Assembly (NCBI GenBank): GCA_905220665.1
Contig: CAJNAR010000060.1
Coordinates: 1 to 43,182, forward strand
Length of the DNA stretch: 43,182 bases
Direction: 5' to 3'
Origin: Albugo candida
Taxonomy: Eukaryota; Oomycota; Peronosporomycetes; Albuginales; Albuginaceae
Position 1 is the stretch's first letter. Each line of letters starts with the position of its first letter. The notes below the pieces were generated by a model, which was given only the letters and a program-made list of their open reading frames with translations, was not told the origin of the DNA and did no database searches. The position numbers and the translations under genes are program-made. This document shows positions 1 through 10,689 of this stretch, in pieces.

Positions 1-3000
1 CCAGAACAGACATAAGTTTCAGTTCCTTCATTGATAGAAATAATCTAGCGTTGTCTTGGTATATTTAAAAGCAGTAACCGTTGGATCTCATCTCAGTGTT
101 AGATTAACCCACCCAACCATTACATTTTTATTTGTAAGAATATGCAGTTTGCTACTACATGCTTTCAGGCATAGCATCAGAACTTCAAATCAAAAGATTC
201 GTGGATTTGACTGTGACTCGTATATCCTACAAATCGACCGACGTCTCAGACATTGTCTACCAGAAAAGCCATTTCTGACGTTGGCATCCAAACTTTGTAG
301 TTCAGTACGTGAAATGCTTCCCTTTGTAAGCCAACACTGTCGATGAAAGAAAACTAAAACACCCAACCCATTCCAGAACTGACATAGCCTTTCCTTACTC
401 CATAAATATAAATAATCCCGGGTCGTACTGTAAGGTATGAAATAGATCAACGTTGCATCAGATTTTACACAATGTATCTACTCCATTACGTTTTCGTTTA
501 TATGAAATATTAAGTTTCTTACTTCATGCATACAAGGCCTGCAATATCAACCTTATATTAAAACCACTTTTTGCGCTTGGGTGTGACTCGTTTACTTTAG
601 AAACGTACAGAAGCTAGGAAAACTTCTGACCTGAGCATACATTTATGGGTTTGTCACCAAAAACTTAGAAAGTTCAGTATCTCCAATCACCACTTCGTAA
701 TCGCACGCAAAAGAGCAAAGACTCGTATTGTTCCCAAAAATAGTACCAGAACAGACATAAGTTTCAGTTCCTTCATTGATAGAAATAATCTAGCGTTGTC
801 TTGGTATATTTAAAAGCAATAACCGTTGGATCTCATTGTTCAGATTAACCTACCTAACCATTACATTCTTATGTGTTGGAATATGCAGTTTGCTACTACA
901 TGCTTTCAGGCATAGCATCAGAACTTCAAATCAAAGGATTCGTGGATTTAACTGTGAGTCGTATATCCTCCAAATCGACCGAGGTCTCAGACATTGTCTA
1001 CCAGAAAAGCCATTTCTGACGTTGGCATCCAAACTTTGTAGTTCAGTACGTGAAATGCTTCCCTTTGCAAGCCAACACTGTCGATGAAAGAAAACTAAAA
1101 CACCCAACCCATTCCAGAACTGACATAGCCTTTCCTTACTCCATAAATATAAATAATCCCGGGTCGTACTGTAAGGTATGAAATAGATCAACGTTGCATC
1201 AGATTTTACACAATGTATCTACTCCATTACGTTTTCGTTTATATGAAATATTAAGTTTCTTACTTCATGCATACAAGGCCTGCAATATCAACCTTATATT
1301 AAAACCACTTTTTGCGCTTGGGTGTGACTCGTTTACTTTAGAAACGTACAGAAGCTAGGAAAACTTCTGACCTGAGCATACATTTATGGGTTTGTCACCA
1401 AAAACTTAGAAAGTTCAGTATCGCCAATCACCACTTCGTAATCGCACGCAAAAGAGCAAAGACTCGTATTGTTCCCAAAAATAGTACCAGAACAGACATA
1501 AGTTTCAGGTCCTTCATTGATACAAATGATCTAGCGTTGTCTTGGTATATTAAAAAGCAGTAAACGTTGGATCTCATTGTTTGGATTAACCCACCCCACC
1601 ATTACATTTTTATTTGTAAGAGTATGCAGTTTCCTACAACATGCTATCAGGCATAGCATCAGAACTTCAAATCAAAGATTCGTTTATATCGGACTCGTAT
1701 ATCCTACAAATCGACCGACGTCTCAGACATTGTCTACCAGAAAGGCCATTTCTGACGTTGTCATCCAAACTTTGTAGTTCAGTACGTGAAATGCTTCCCT
1801 TTGCAAGCCAACACTGTCGATGAAAGAAAACTAAAACACCCAACCCATTCCAGAACTGACATAGCCTTTCCTTACTCCATAAATATAAATAATCCCGGGT
1901 CGTACTGTAAGGTATGAAATAGATCAACGTTGCATCAGATTTTACACAATGTATCTACTCCATTACGTTTTCGTTTATATGAAATATTAAGTTTCTTACT
2001 TCATGCATACAAGGCCTGCAATATCAACCTTATATTAAAACCACTTTTTGCGCTTGGGTGTGACTCGTTTACTTTAGAAACGTACAGAAGCTAGGAAAAC
2101 TTCTGACCTGAGCATACATTTATGGGTTTGTCACCAAAAACTTAGAAAGTTCAGTATCTCCAATCACCACTTCGCAATCGCACGCAAAAGAGCAAAGACT
2201 CATATTGTTCCTAAAAATAGTACCAGAACAGACATAAGTTTCAGTTCCTTCATTGATAGAAATAATCTAGCGTTGTCTTGATATATTTAAAAGCAGTAAC
2301 CGTTGGATCTCATCTCAGTGTTAGATTAACCCAACCAACCATTACATTTTTATTTGTAAGAATATGCAGTTTGCTACTACATGCTTTCAGGCATAGCATC
2401 AGAACTTCAAATCAAAAGATTCGTGGATTTGACTGTGACTCGTATATCCTACAAATCGACCGACGTCTCAGACATTGTCTACCAGAAAAGCCATTTCTGA
2501 CGTTGGCATCCAAACTTTGTAGTTCAGTACGTGAAATGCTTCCCTTTGTAAGCCAACACTGTCGATGAAAGAAAACTAAAACACCCAAACCATTCCAGAG
2601 CTGACATAGACTTTCCTTACTCCATAAATATAACTTATCCCGGGTCGTACTGTAAGGTATGAAATAGATCAACGTTGCATCAGATTTTACACAATATATC
2701 TACTCCATTACGTTTTCGTTTATATGAAATGTCAAGTTTCTTACTTCATGCATACAAGGTCTGCAATACCAACCTTAATTAAAAAATACTTTGTGCGCTT
2801 GGGTGTGACTCGTATACTCTAGAAACGTACAGAAGCTAGCAGAAAACTTCTGACCTGAGCATACATTTATGGGTTTGTCACCAAAAACTTAGAAAGTTCA
2901 GTATCTCCAATCACCACTTCGCAATCGCACGCAAAAAGCAAAGACTCATATTGTTCCCAAAAATAGTAACAGAACAGACATAAGTTTCAGTTCCTTCATT

Positions 3001-4456
3001 GATAGAAATAATCTAGCGTTGTCTTGATATATTTAAAAGCAGTAACCGTTGGATCTCATCTCAGTGTTAGATTAACCCACCCAACCATTACATTTTTATT
3101 TGTAAGAATATGCAGTTTGCTACTACATGCTTTCAGGCATAGCATCAGAACTTCAAATCAAAGGATTCGTGGATTTGACTGTGACTCGTATATCCTACAA
3201 ATCGACCGACGTCTCAGACATTGTCTACAACAAAAGCCATTTCTGACGTTATCATCCAAACTTTGTAGTTCAGTACGTGAAATGCTTCCCTTTGTAAGCC
3301 AACACTGTCGATGAAAGAAAACTAAAACACCCAAACCATTCCAGAGCTGACATAGACTTTCCTTACTCCATAAATATAACTTATCCCGGGTCGTACTGTA
3401 AGGTATGAAATAGATCAACGTTGCATCAGATTTTACACAATATATCTACTCCATTACGTTTTCGTTTATATGAAATGTTAAGTTTCTTACTTCATGCATA
3501 CAAGGTCTGCAATACCAACCTTAATTAAAAAATACTTTGTGCGCTTGGGTGTGACTCGTATACTCTAGAAACGTACAGAAGCTAGGAAAACTTCTGACCT
3601 GAGCATACATTTATGGGTTTCTCACCAAAAACTTAGAAAGTTCAGTATCTCCAATCACCACTTCGCAATCGCACGCAAAAAGCAAAGACTCATATTGTTC
3701 CCAAAAATAGTAACAGAACAGACATAAGTTTCAGTTCCTTCATTGATAGAAATAATCTAGCGTTGTCTTGATATATTTAAAAGCAGTAACCGTTGGATCT
3801 CATCTCAGTGTTAGATTAACCCACCCAACCATTACATTTTTATTTGTAAGAATATGCAGTTTGCTACTACATGCTTTCAGGCATAGCATCAGAACTTCAA
3901 ATCAAAGGATTCGTGGATTTGACTGTGACTCGTATATCCTACAAATCGACCGACGTCTCAGACATTGTCTACCAGAAAAGCCATTTCTGACGTTGGCATC
4001 CAAACTTTGTAGTTCAGTACGTGAAATGCTTCCCTTTGCAAGCCAACACTGTCGATGAAAGAAAACTAAAACACCCAAACCATTCCAGAGCTGACATAGA
4101 CTTTCCTTACTCCATAAATATAAATAATCCCGGGTCGTACTGTAAGGTATGAAATAGATCAACGTTGCATCAGATTTTACACAATATATCTACTCCATTA
4201 CGTTTTCGTTTATATGAAATGTTTAGTTTCTTACTTCATGCATACAAGGTCTGCAATACCAACCTTAATTAAAAAATACTTTGTGCGCTTGGGTGTGACT
4301 CGTATACTCTAGAAACGTACAGAAGCTAGGAAAACTTCTGACCTGAGCATACATTTATGGGTTTGTCACCAAAAACTTAGAAAGTTCAGTATCTCCAATC
4401 ACCACTTCGCAATCGCACGCAAAAAGCAAAGACTCATATTGTTCCCAAAAATAGTA
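1..4456. repeat. Satellite array, six tandem ~743 bp units
   Basis: Six head-to-tail copies start at 1, 746, 1487, 2223, 2970 and 3713, so the periods are 745, 741, 736, 747, 743 and 744 bp. The anchor is the block beginning ccagaacagacataag (acagaacagacataag in later copies). Copies are nearly identical by eye, with point differences and small indels. Copies 1-3 share one version of the last third (ccactttttgcgcttggg) and copies 4-6 another (atactttgtgcgcttggg). Each unit has ~290 bp open on the plus strand and ~260 bp open on the minus strand, but neither frame starts with ATG, so I do not call genes. The array runs off the left edge. No 5S rRNA, snRNA or tRNA signature was recognised. Confidence 0.97.
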
Positions 4457-5110
4457 ACAGAACAGACATAAGTTTCAGTTCCTTCATTGATAGAAATAAT
4501 CTAGCGTTGTCTTGGTATATTTAAAAGCAGTAACCGTTGGATCTCATCTCAGTGTTAGATTAACCCACCCAACCATTACATTTTTATTTGTAAGAATATG
4601 CAGTTTGCTACTACATGCTTTCAGGCATAGCATCAGAACTTCAAATCAAAGGATTCGTGGATTTGACTGTGACTCGTATATCCTACAAATCGACCGACGT
4701 CTCGGACATTTCTTACCAGAAAAGCCATTTCTGACGCTGGCATCCAAACTTCTTAGTTCAGTACGTGAAGTGCTTCCCTCTGTAAGCCAACACTGTCGAT
4801 GAAAGAAAACTATAACATCCACACCATTCCAGAACTGACATAGCCTTTCCTTACTACATAAATATAACTAATCCCGCCTCGTATTGTAAGGTAGGAAATT
4901 GATCAACGTTGCAACAGATTTTACAAAATGTACCTACTCTATTACGTTTTTCTTCAAATGAAATGTTTATTACCTCATGCATTCTAGGCCTGCACTACCG
5001 AACTTAGTTCTGTACCCATGAACAATTCCAGAAGTGACATAGACTTTCTTTTCTGCATCAATGTCACTAATCTCACGTCGTATTGTAAGGTATGAAAGTG
5101 GTAAACGTTG
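4457..5110. repeat. Decayed seventh satellite unit and array edge
   Basis: The copy starting at 4457 follows the consensus closely to about 4690, then accumulates substitutions, and from about 4940 loses alignment. A second, more divergent copy of the block normally found around unit position 370-450 (attccagaactgacatag... to ...gtaaggtatgaaa...aacgttg) appears at about 5022-5110, only ~200 bp after the first at 4826-4912. This is the expected profile of a tandem array boundary, where end units escape homogenisation. Confidence 0.8.
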
Positions 5111-5864
5111 TAGCCATTTTATTTTTCATTTCGTTTAATCCGTGGATTCTATTGCCCGTGCTCAAAGGTACGCAGCATACCTTCGTTGTCTTTTATAACC
5201 ATAATGCCAATTCTTATATGTTTTAGAGACTTGGTACTGATCCAATCAGCAAGAATAACACGATGTAGAAAAAGACCCCTGCAAAAGATTCTGGCTCCAT
5301 CTTTGACGGAATTCTCAACCCATAAAGATCAAGTATTTTGCAAAAACTAAAAAGGCAAAATGTGAGCAACACTCAAGCAATTCTCTCTACTCAAGGGCAG
5401 ATTATTTCAGAAGACATCATTTGCTTGTGTCGTCTCTCATCCATTCTTTCTTTGTTGCATTTCTTATTGTATCATGTCCCTTCGCCTATATGTCCAGACA
5501 TAGCTTTTCCACGATCTGCTAAGATGGCCGTATTCAATCCATAGCGGGATACAAACTGTTACACATGAGCTACCTCATCTTATTTAATACACACAGTATT
5601 ACATGAATGCCACCTACAATGTTCTGGATCATTCTAGACTATTTGTTTATCAAGGGAAGAATTCGAGAAAAAATGTAGATCTTTCTACATAACTGTCGGG
5701 AGAATTTCTAAAAAAAAGACTTAGATTAGCGAGTAGAGAACTAACTATCATTTCAATTTACTTTTCAATTCATCACCACATCTTCATATCACAAACATTC
5801 ATTGGTTCGTCTAAAGTGCGCAGAACCACTAAGTAGAATAAGAAGTAAAACATCCGCTTTGCTA
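5111..5864. other. No gene recognised
   Basis: AT-rich sequence between the satellite edge and the first transposon-end motif. Short open frames (for example 5338-5544) begin with TTG, have no recognisable domain and are not called. I see no RNA gene or repeat here. Confidence 0.6.
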
Positions 5865-5911
5865 CAGTGCGGGACACCTATAGCCATCAAGTCCTGATTT
5901 TTGCGGCCAAA
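5865..5911 (+). repeat. Possible Tc1/mariner-type terminal repeat
   Basis: A TA dinucleotide at 5863-5864 is followed by CAGTGCGGGACACC and, ~37 bp further in, the core TGCGGCCAAA. Related sequence in inverse orientation, also ending next to TA, occurs at 16711-16755 and, more weakly, at 7555-7598 and 16881-16914. This looks like the outer end of a TA-targeting DNA transposon, but which internal sequence it belongs to is unclear. Confidence 0.4.
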
Positions 5912-6012
5912 GTCAGAATTTTCAATTTTATGCAGCCTATACTTCTACCGGGACAATAACCCTGTTTGTCATCCAATCAGGATCAGTGTAGCTTAATGCC
6001 AAAATAAATTAT

Positions 6013-7245
6013 AGGGAATCGTTATCCAGCACTCAGCCTCCATAATTTAATGGCAATTGTGGCCTCTGGTTGTTTTAAGCAAATATAAGAGAAAAATTAA
6101 GGATAAATCACGGGAATCGTTAATCAGTCCCCACCCTTCATAATTTAATGAAATTCGTGGCATCTATTTGGTCTGAATGATTGCAACGAGATAAAAACAC
6201 TAAATAACGCTTTCACCACCTCTTGAAATCATAATGAACAGCTTTACATCACCATCCCAGCTAGCCTACGCTACTATAGAACAGGCGAGGGCAGCAATTG
6301 ATGATCATGCATTACAACAAGGCTATGCTGTTCTTATCAAACACAAAAAGATAGGCAATACGGCAGATGGAGAAGTGGAACTTCAATTCTTGCGTGCTCG
6401 CAATTACCCCCCCCCCAGTGATGGGTGTAGCTACTCGCCAACGTGTTTCTTCTAGCTGCAGTACTGGGTGTTTGTTCAAGGCCAGCATAAGGAAACAAGA
6501 GTCTGGTAAATGGAAAGTGCAAATTGACAATGGAGAAAACAATCATGCTCCTTTTTCTCACCAGTCTACGCATCCAAGAGGGCGCGTTTTAGCAGAAGAA
6601 AGCCGACAATCAGTCTTGATGCTGGGTCGTTCTGGTGTGACACCCAGCCGTGTCGTCATTTCACTGCGCCAAAACAACAATGTCATGGCCATAGCTCAAT
6701 ATATCTACAACTTGCGTCGAGAAGAACGCAAAAGGATGCTGGCAGGCCGATCTTCACTGGTAGCTTTATTAGATTTTCTTACTCCCGGTGACTACTTCTC
6801 TCAGTTTGATGGTCCGCAGGGGCTAACTTATCTGCGGATCACATCATCTTCTGCAAAGACTATTCGCAACAAGTACAGTGCTGGTCGTGTCTGGCTTATT
6901 GATGCTACCTACAAAACCAACACATATGGACTCCCTCGCATCCATATTATTGGTATCACAGCAATAAACAGCACCTTCACATTCGCATACTGCTTTATGA
7001 AGAAAGAGACTTCGGCAGAGTACTTATGGGCAATGTGTCATGTTAGAGAAATTTTCCAAGGATATGGCCTACAGCATGCAGCACTCACCTTTGTCACAGA
7101 TAGGGAGCTTGCGCTGATGAGCGCGCTTTCGGAGACGTTTCCTAATGCATCTTTCTTGGTTTGCCGCTGGCATACCAGCAAGAACATTCTTGCCAAGCAA
7201 AAGACAGCACCTCAAACCTCAAAAGCCTCGCAAGAATCCAATTAA
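6013..7245 (+). mobile_element. FAR1-like MULE, 3' half missing
   Basis: The left end carries two copies in tandem of the same terminal repeat, each starting gggaatcgtta and containing a cctccata/cccttcata..atttaatg block: the outer at 6013 and the inner at about 6111. The same two-layer end is found on the MULE at 19755-21604, in mirror image at its right end. The transposase frame follows at 6234 and is open to 7245, but family-like sequence stops at about 7200 and no right terminal repeat is seen before unrelated sequence begins. The element is therefore a 5' fragment. It and the copy at 19755-21604 preserve complementary halves of one transposase family. Confidence 0.75.
6234..7245 (+). 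pseudogene. MULE transposase, N-terminal and DDE part
   Basis: The product would cut and paste a Mutator-like element in the nucleus. The ATG at 6234 opens a 73-codon frame with a FAR1/WRKY-like zinc-binding start. Inside a run of nine C residues near 6407-6415 the frame breaks, and the protein continues in the frame of 6367-7245. In that frame one sees a CxxGC-type Cys pair, an NNHAP-like segment aligning with the HNH of FAR1 domains, then the MULE catalytic domain: WLIDATYKTN (first Asp), a ~60-residue core, VTDRELALM (second Asp) and CRWHTSKN. The C-terminal third, with the last acidic residue and SWIM finger, is absent; the final ~17 codons look like unrelated read-through. A sequencing error in the C run could mimic the frameshift, but the missing C-terminus would still make it non-functional. 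Confidence 0.8.
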
Positions 7246-7699
7246 GCCTGGCCAACTTGTCGCCACCACAGCCATTGCCATTTTCAAACCCAACTTTCAG
7301 TGATGCATACCACCTTCCCTGCAGCTTCAATGAGATACGGTGCAAGACACTACTAATCAGACCAAAAATTGCATGGGCAACAACTCCTACTAAGACAATA
7401 AAAATTCATATGCAGCAAAACCGTCTCTATATACTGAATGCACACTGACTTGGCTTTCTCACAATGAAGGCCGATGTTTTGTACCTTTTTTGGACGAAGC
7501 ACTAGAAGGTTGAAGCTTGGCGAATTTTCGTGATTTTGTATGGAGAGATGGAAATTTGGCCGCATTTATTTATATCCTGTTAATAAATATATATACTGTA
7601 GCCAATGAGAGAGCATCAGTTTGTAAATATTAGCCAATGCGGGAGCGCAATATTTCGGGTCTGTAGTACATATCCAATATGATGCTGTAAAGCAGTTTA
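7246..7699. other. No gene; one transposon-end motif
   Basis: AT-rich intergenic sequence. The only structure seen is TTTGGCCGCA at 7555-7564 followed by an AT-rich stretch ending actg|TA at 7598, the reverse complement of a CAGT...TGCGGCCAAA end as at 5865-5911. It may be the right end of a small TA-targeting element or the 3' end of the DDE element at 7700. Confidence 0.45.
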
Positions 7700-7985
7700 T
7701 GTCCATCAGGATGGAATTCGGCACACGTCGGTGCGAACGGTATTTCTTGATCGCTTATTCCGCGGCTTTACCTTTTAATCCTTTGCGATAAACGTCGCTG
7801 TATCGTTGTTCCTTTCCTCAGTGGTAGTGTATCTCATCCAGAGTTAACGATTGCAATGCCTTTGGGAACATCACTTCCAATCCAACCCAGGAATAATTGT
7901 AATTTTGCGAGCTTATCGTTTGGCAGCACCCCAAAGTTTCCAATGAAATCAAGCTCGCAATTAAACTTTGTGTAAAATATAAGGG
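7700..7985 (-). pseudogene. DDE endonuclease, C-terminal fragment
   Basis: Reading the minus strand, the segment around 7960-7985 gives YFTKFNCELDFIG, matching YPKFHCELNFIE in the better copy at 14393-16536. That motif holds the last catalytic Glu of this family. The following ~80 codons align with that copy's tail through a lysine-rich segment near the end (KGKAAEYAIKKYR-like), with stops and frameshifts. Everything upstream of the Glu motif is missing here. The block at 10690-12415, same strand, stops just before this motif, so the two pieces may be one element split by later insertions. Confidence 0.7.
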
Positions 7986-8212
7986 ATTATAAAAAATATA
8001 TACCAATTTGATAAATAAATTATAAAAATATACCAAGGCTGTATACTATACGCATGGATATACACACACCTAGGATTATAGCAAGGAAAACCCAGTCTTG
8101 GTGAAAACCCTCTAATAAATGATGCACTATGTAGTGAAAATAACGAAGCATACAATTATGCGTCCCTTTTCGGACAGGGCCTACGATTATGGCCAAAATG
8201 GTTGCATATTCC

Positions 8213-9344
8213 TCATCTCGTTCGGCGCTTTTCCATTTTCTCGGTAGCTTGTCGCGATGGAAACCGCTCCTTCTTTGGGCGCCCTTTCTTTCTCAGAATA
8301 GATGGAGCGTTGCACACACCTCTTGTGAGATCATTTTTAGCACGATTAGCAATTTGTTATCGTTGGATCTTTCATAATAGGTGGCCTCAAACGTCGATAA
8401 TTACCAGGAGTCATGAACATGCGTGACCATGTTGGGCAATTTCCTGGAATGATTCTATGCTAGTAATGCATGAATGCAAGGCGAGCCAGCATCTTCGAAG
8501 TACCCACACGAGCATCGCACAGCTTCATCGCGGAATTGAACTGCAAATTTCATCGGAATACTCCCCACCCCTGAGCGGATTGCGACGATGTAGCAACAGG
8601 TCGAGCATTCATCAATTTCACCCAATCTCGCAGCGTCCGTTGTTTTATCCACCTTTCGGGATGCATATGGAGATAGTACTTCCCAGCCTTTCACTTTGCT
8701 GATACTTTCAGCCCACTTCTTACGCCACGTAACGTTCTATTCCCATTAAGCAGTCGATGATAGGAAGAGTCCGAATTCCCTTCCACACGCTGGTTACCGC
8801 CTCCACGTTGTTTGATGTCAAAGTGTTCTACCTTGGGCATTGTGAGTAAGCTGTTGATCAATTTTTACGACCAAACTCCTGTAGCCACACCAGCGGACTG
8901 CTGTTCAAATTGGCGATATTCGCCTTCGCCTTCGCCTTCTCGTACTCCACCGCTGTTCGTAAACGAGCCAATATCCACGACAATTCCTTCAACAGCTTGA
9001 ACTTGTATTTCCTGATATCAGATGCTAGAAGCAGAAGGAAGGTGGGAAGTCTGGTGTCGATGTATGCATAGCTTTCATAAGTTCCTTGTCTCTATCCGAT
9101 CTTACGAATGCTGGAGATGGCTGAAGGTGAGAGAGTAGGAACTTCAAAAACCAGCTCCAGTTATCTTCATCCTACACCGCACGATCCCAACTCCGATAAT
9201 TTGGATCTCGCTGTTTTCATTTCTAAAGAACGCTACAAGTAGAACCCCACAAATTGAGATCTTCATAAATGTGCCGTGCACGGATATCCCACGCTCACTA
9301 CATGATTTATATGAAGCCCTTTTCAGAAAATGATACTCAGCCAC
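8213..9344 (-). pseudogene. MULE transposase, second family
   Basis: A minus-strand MULE relic with domains in the expected order. Around 9160-9290: HGTFMK, GVLLVAFF and EIQIIGVG, the start of the MULE DDE fold. At about 9170, in another frame, EDNWSWFLKFLL, and at about 9080 RSDRDKELMKAM (second Asp region). Around 8760-8800: a VWKGIRTLPIIDCLMGIE segment typical of the helical insert. At 8455-8694: a SWIM finger, CSCGYFEDAGSPCIHA (CxC...CxH). At about 8250-8300: a lysine-rich AT-hook-like tail, KKGRPKKERFPS, ending at a stop at 8213. Several stops and frameshifts mean it is dead. The family differs from the FAR1-like MULE at 6013. Confidence 0.82.
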
Positions 9345-9952
9345 ATAAATCCATCATCTACGATATTAAGCTTGGCTTCGAGGCCTCAAATTTTTATTTC
9401 AGCCATGTACGATTGAATGAGGCTGTAATGCTCAATATCACTTCTGAATAACTCAAGATTCATTTTCTAGAGTGCGTGAGCACAGTTTATATACGTGGAG
9501 AAGTAAGTCTCCTGCCGGAGATCATGGCCATATCTCTGACTGAAGGGTTTACAGCAGTTTTCTTCGCAGTTGTATATCGGCGAACGCCTTTGACGATTCG
9601 GATAATTGACAGGAGTGCAAAAAAAACTTTTTTGGAGGGATAAATGTCTGTGAAAAGGCAAACTACGTAACGAAGAAACAGTCATGCTGTGTGCACACTG
9701 CTTTGTAACGCCGTTTGTCACTTTAGCACACACGAAATCGACGGTTACATTTTCGGTTGTACTCAATTACTGCTTGAATAATATACCTCTTATTGTCATA
9801 CCTCCTGTTCTCGAAGAAGCTGCTGCTACTTTGCTGTTTTTCGTCCTCGTTTTCCATCGCTGGTACTGAAATGTGTAATGTGTATACCCGTACGTATAGT
9901 ATACATCCTTTGTATATATTTTTTTATCTATTTGTCAAAGTGGTATTTATTA
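9345..9952. other. No clear gene; possible MULE upstream part
   Basis: Might include remains of the N-terminus of the minus-strand MULE at 8213-9344, but I cannot point to a motif. A 99-codon minus-strand frame at 9467-9766 has no recognisable domain and is not called. Confidence 0.4.
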
Positions 9953-10658
9953 GGGAGCTGCTAACAGGACACCCCCCCCGCCTCTCCTCGCATAAACACC
10001 CCACCCCCTTAATCAAATACGAGTCAATACCTTGTGATGTTTTGGTTTGTTTATGTGCTGAGTTCGGCGTTTAGTTTTTAGTAAAGGGAGATGCGTTGAC
10101 AAGAATTCCGATCGACGTATAATTTAAATAATAAAATGCTATGACTGCTGAATCTATTGTTGATTTACTGATTGTTTGAAAGATTGTGTAACAAATGGAA
10201 AAGTTTATCATAAAAATGAGAGCAACGGATAATATTCTGCATAGCCAACACTCCGAATTCCCACCTGCTCATACCTATCTACTCAATTCCATTTTAAGAC
10301 TCCCAGCTGGACCAACATTTCCGCGCGGAATTCTTGGACATTCGGGACATCGTAGGCGGAATCGCTATCAATAGCCTGAAAAAAAACCGGTAAGAAGAAA
10401 TCATACATGAATCAGTGTGGTTTACCTCAACGCCGTTTTCTTGCACTTTTGCGACCACATTCCAACATGAAGACGTAAAGGTGGAGAAGAGGCAGTGGTC
10501 ATGTAGAACATATGTGCTGTGTAGGGTAAGGGGTGTCCCGTTCAGGCTGTGCCCAAAATAGTACATAACCTATTTATTCACCTAAATAAGGGGGAGGGGT
10601 TATTTTCAAAATATATACAACATATGATAGAAGAACGGGTATCCGGTTAGCAGCTCCC
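9953..10658. mobile_element. Non-autonomous TIR element, 706 bp
   Basis: The left end gggagctgctaacaggacac and the reverse complement of the right end, gggagctgctaaccggatac, agree at 18 of the first 20 positions. Flanks are AT-rich: atttatta on the left and ttttttta on the right match at only 6 of 8, so a target duplication is not secure. C-rich subterminal blocks (ggacaccccccccc at 9969, ggggtgtcccg near 10530) look like further internal inverted repeats. There is no transposase motif; a minus frame at 10294-10566 is unassigned. Confidence 0.7.
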
Positions 10659-10689
10659 TTTTTTTACAATCAAAGAATATAATCATGTG

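Noticed and set aside
1..4456. CRISPR-like array
   Set aside because: Units are ~743 bp and contiguous with no spacers, in eukaryotic DNA.
56..4802. Repeated ~96-codon plus-strand and ~86-codon minus-strand open frames in each satellite unit
   Set aside because: The first codons are TTG, with no in-frame ATG near the start; frames persist because the units are recent copies. No domain or signal peptide recognised.
9467..9766. 99-codon minus-strand open frame
   Set aside because: No recognisable domain and no supporting context.
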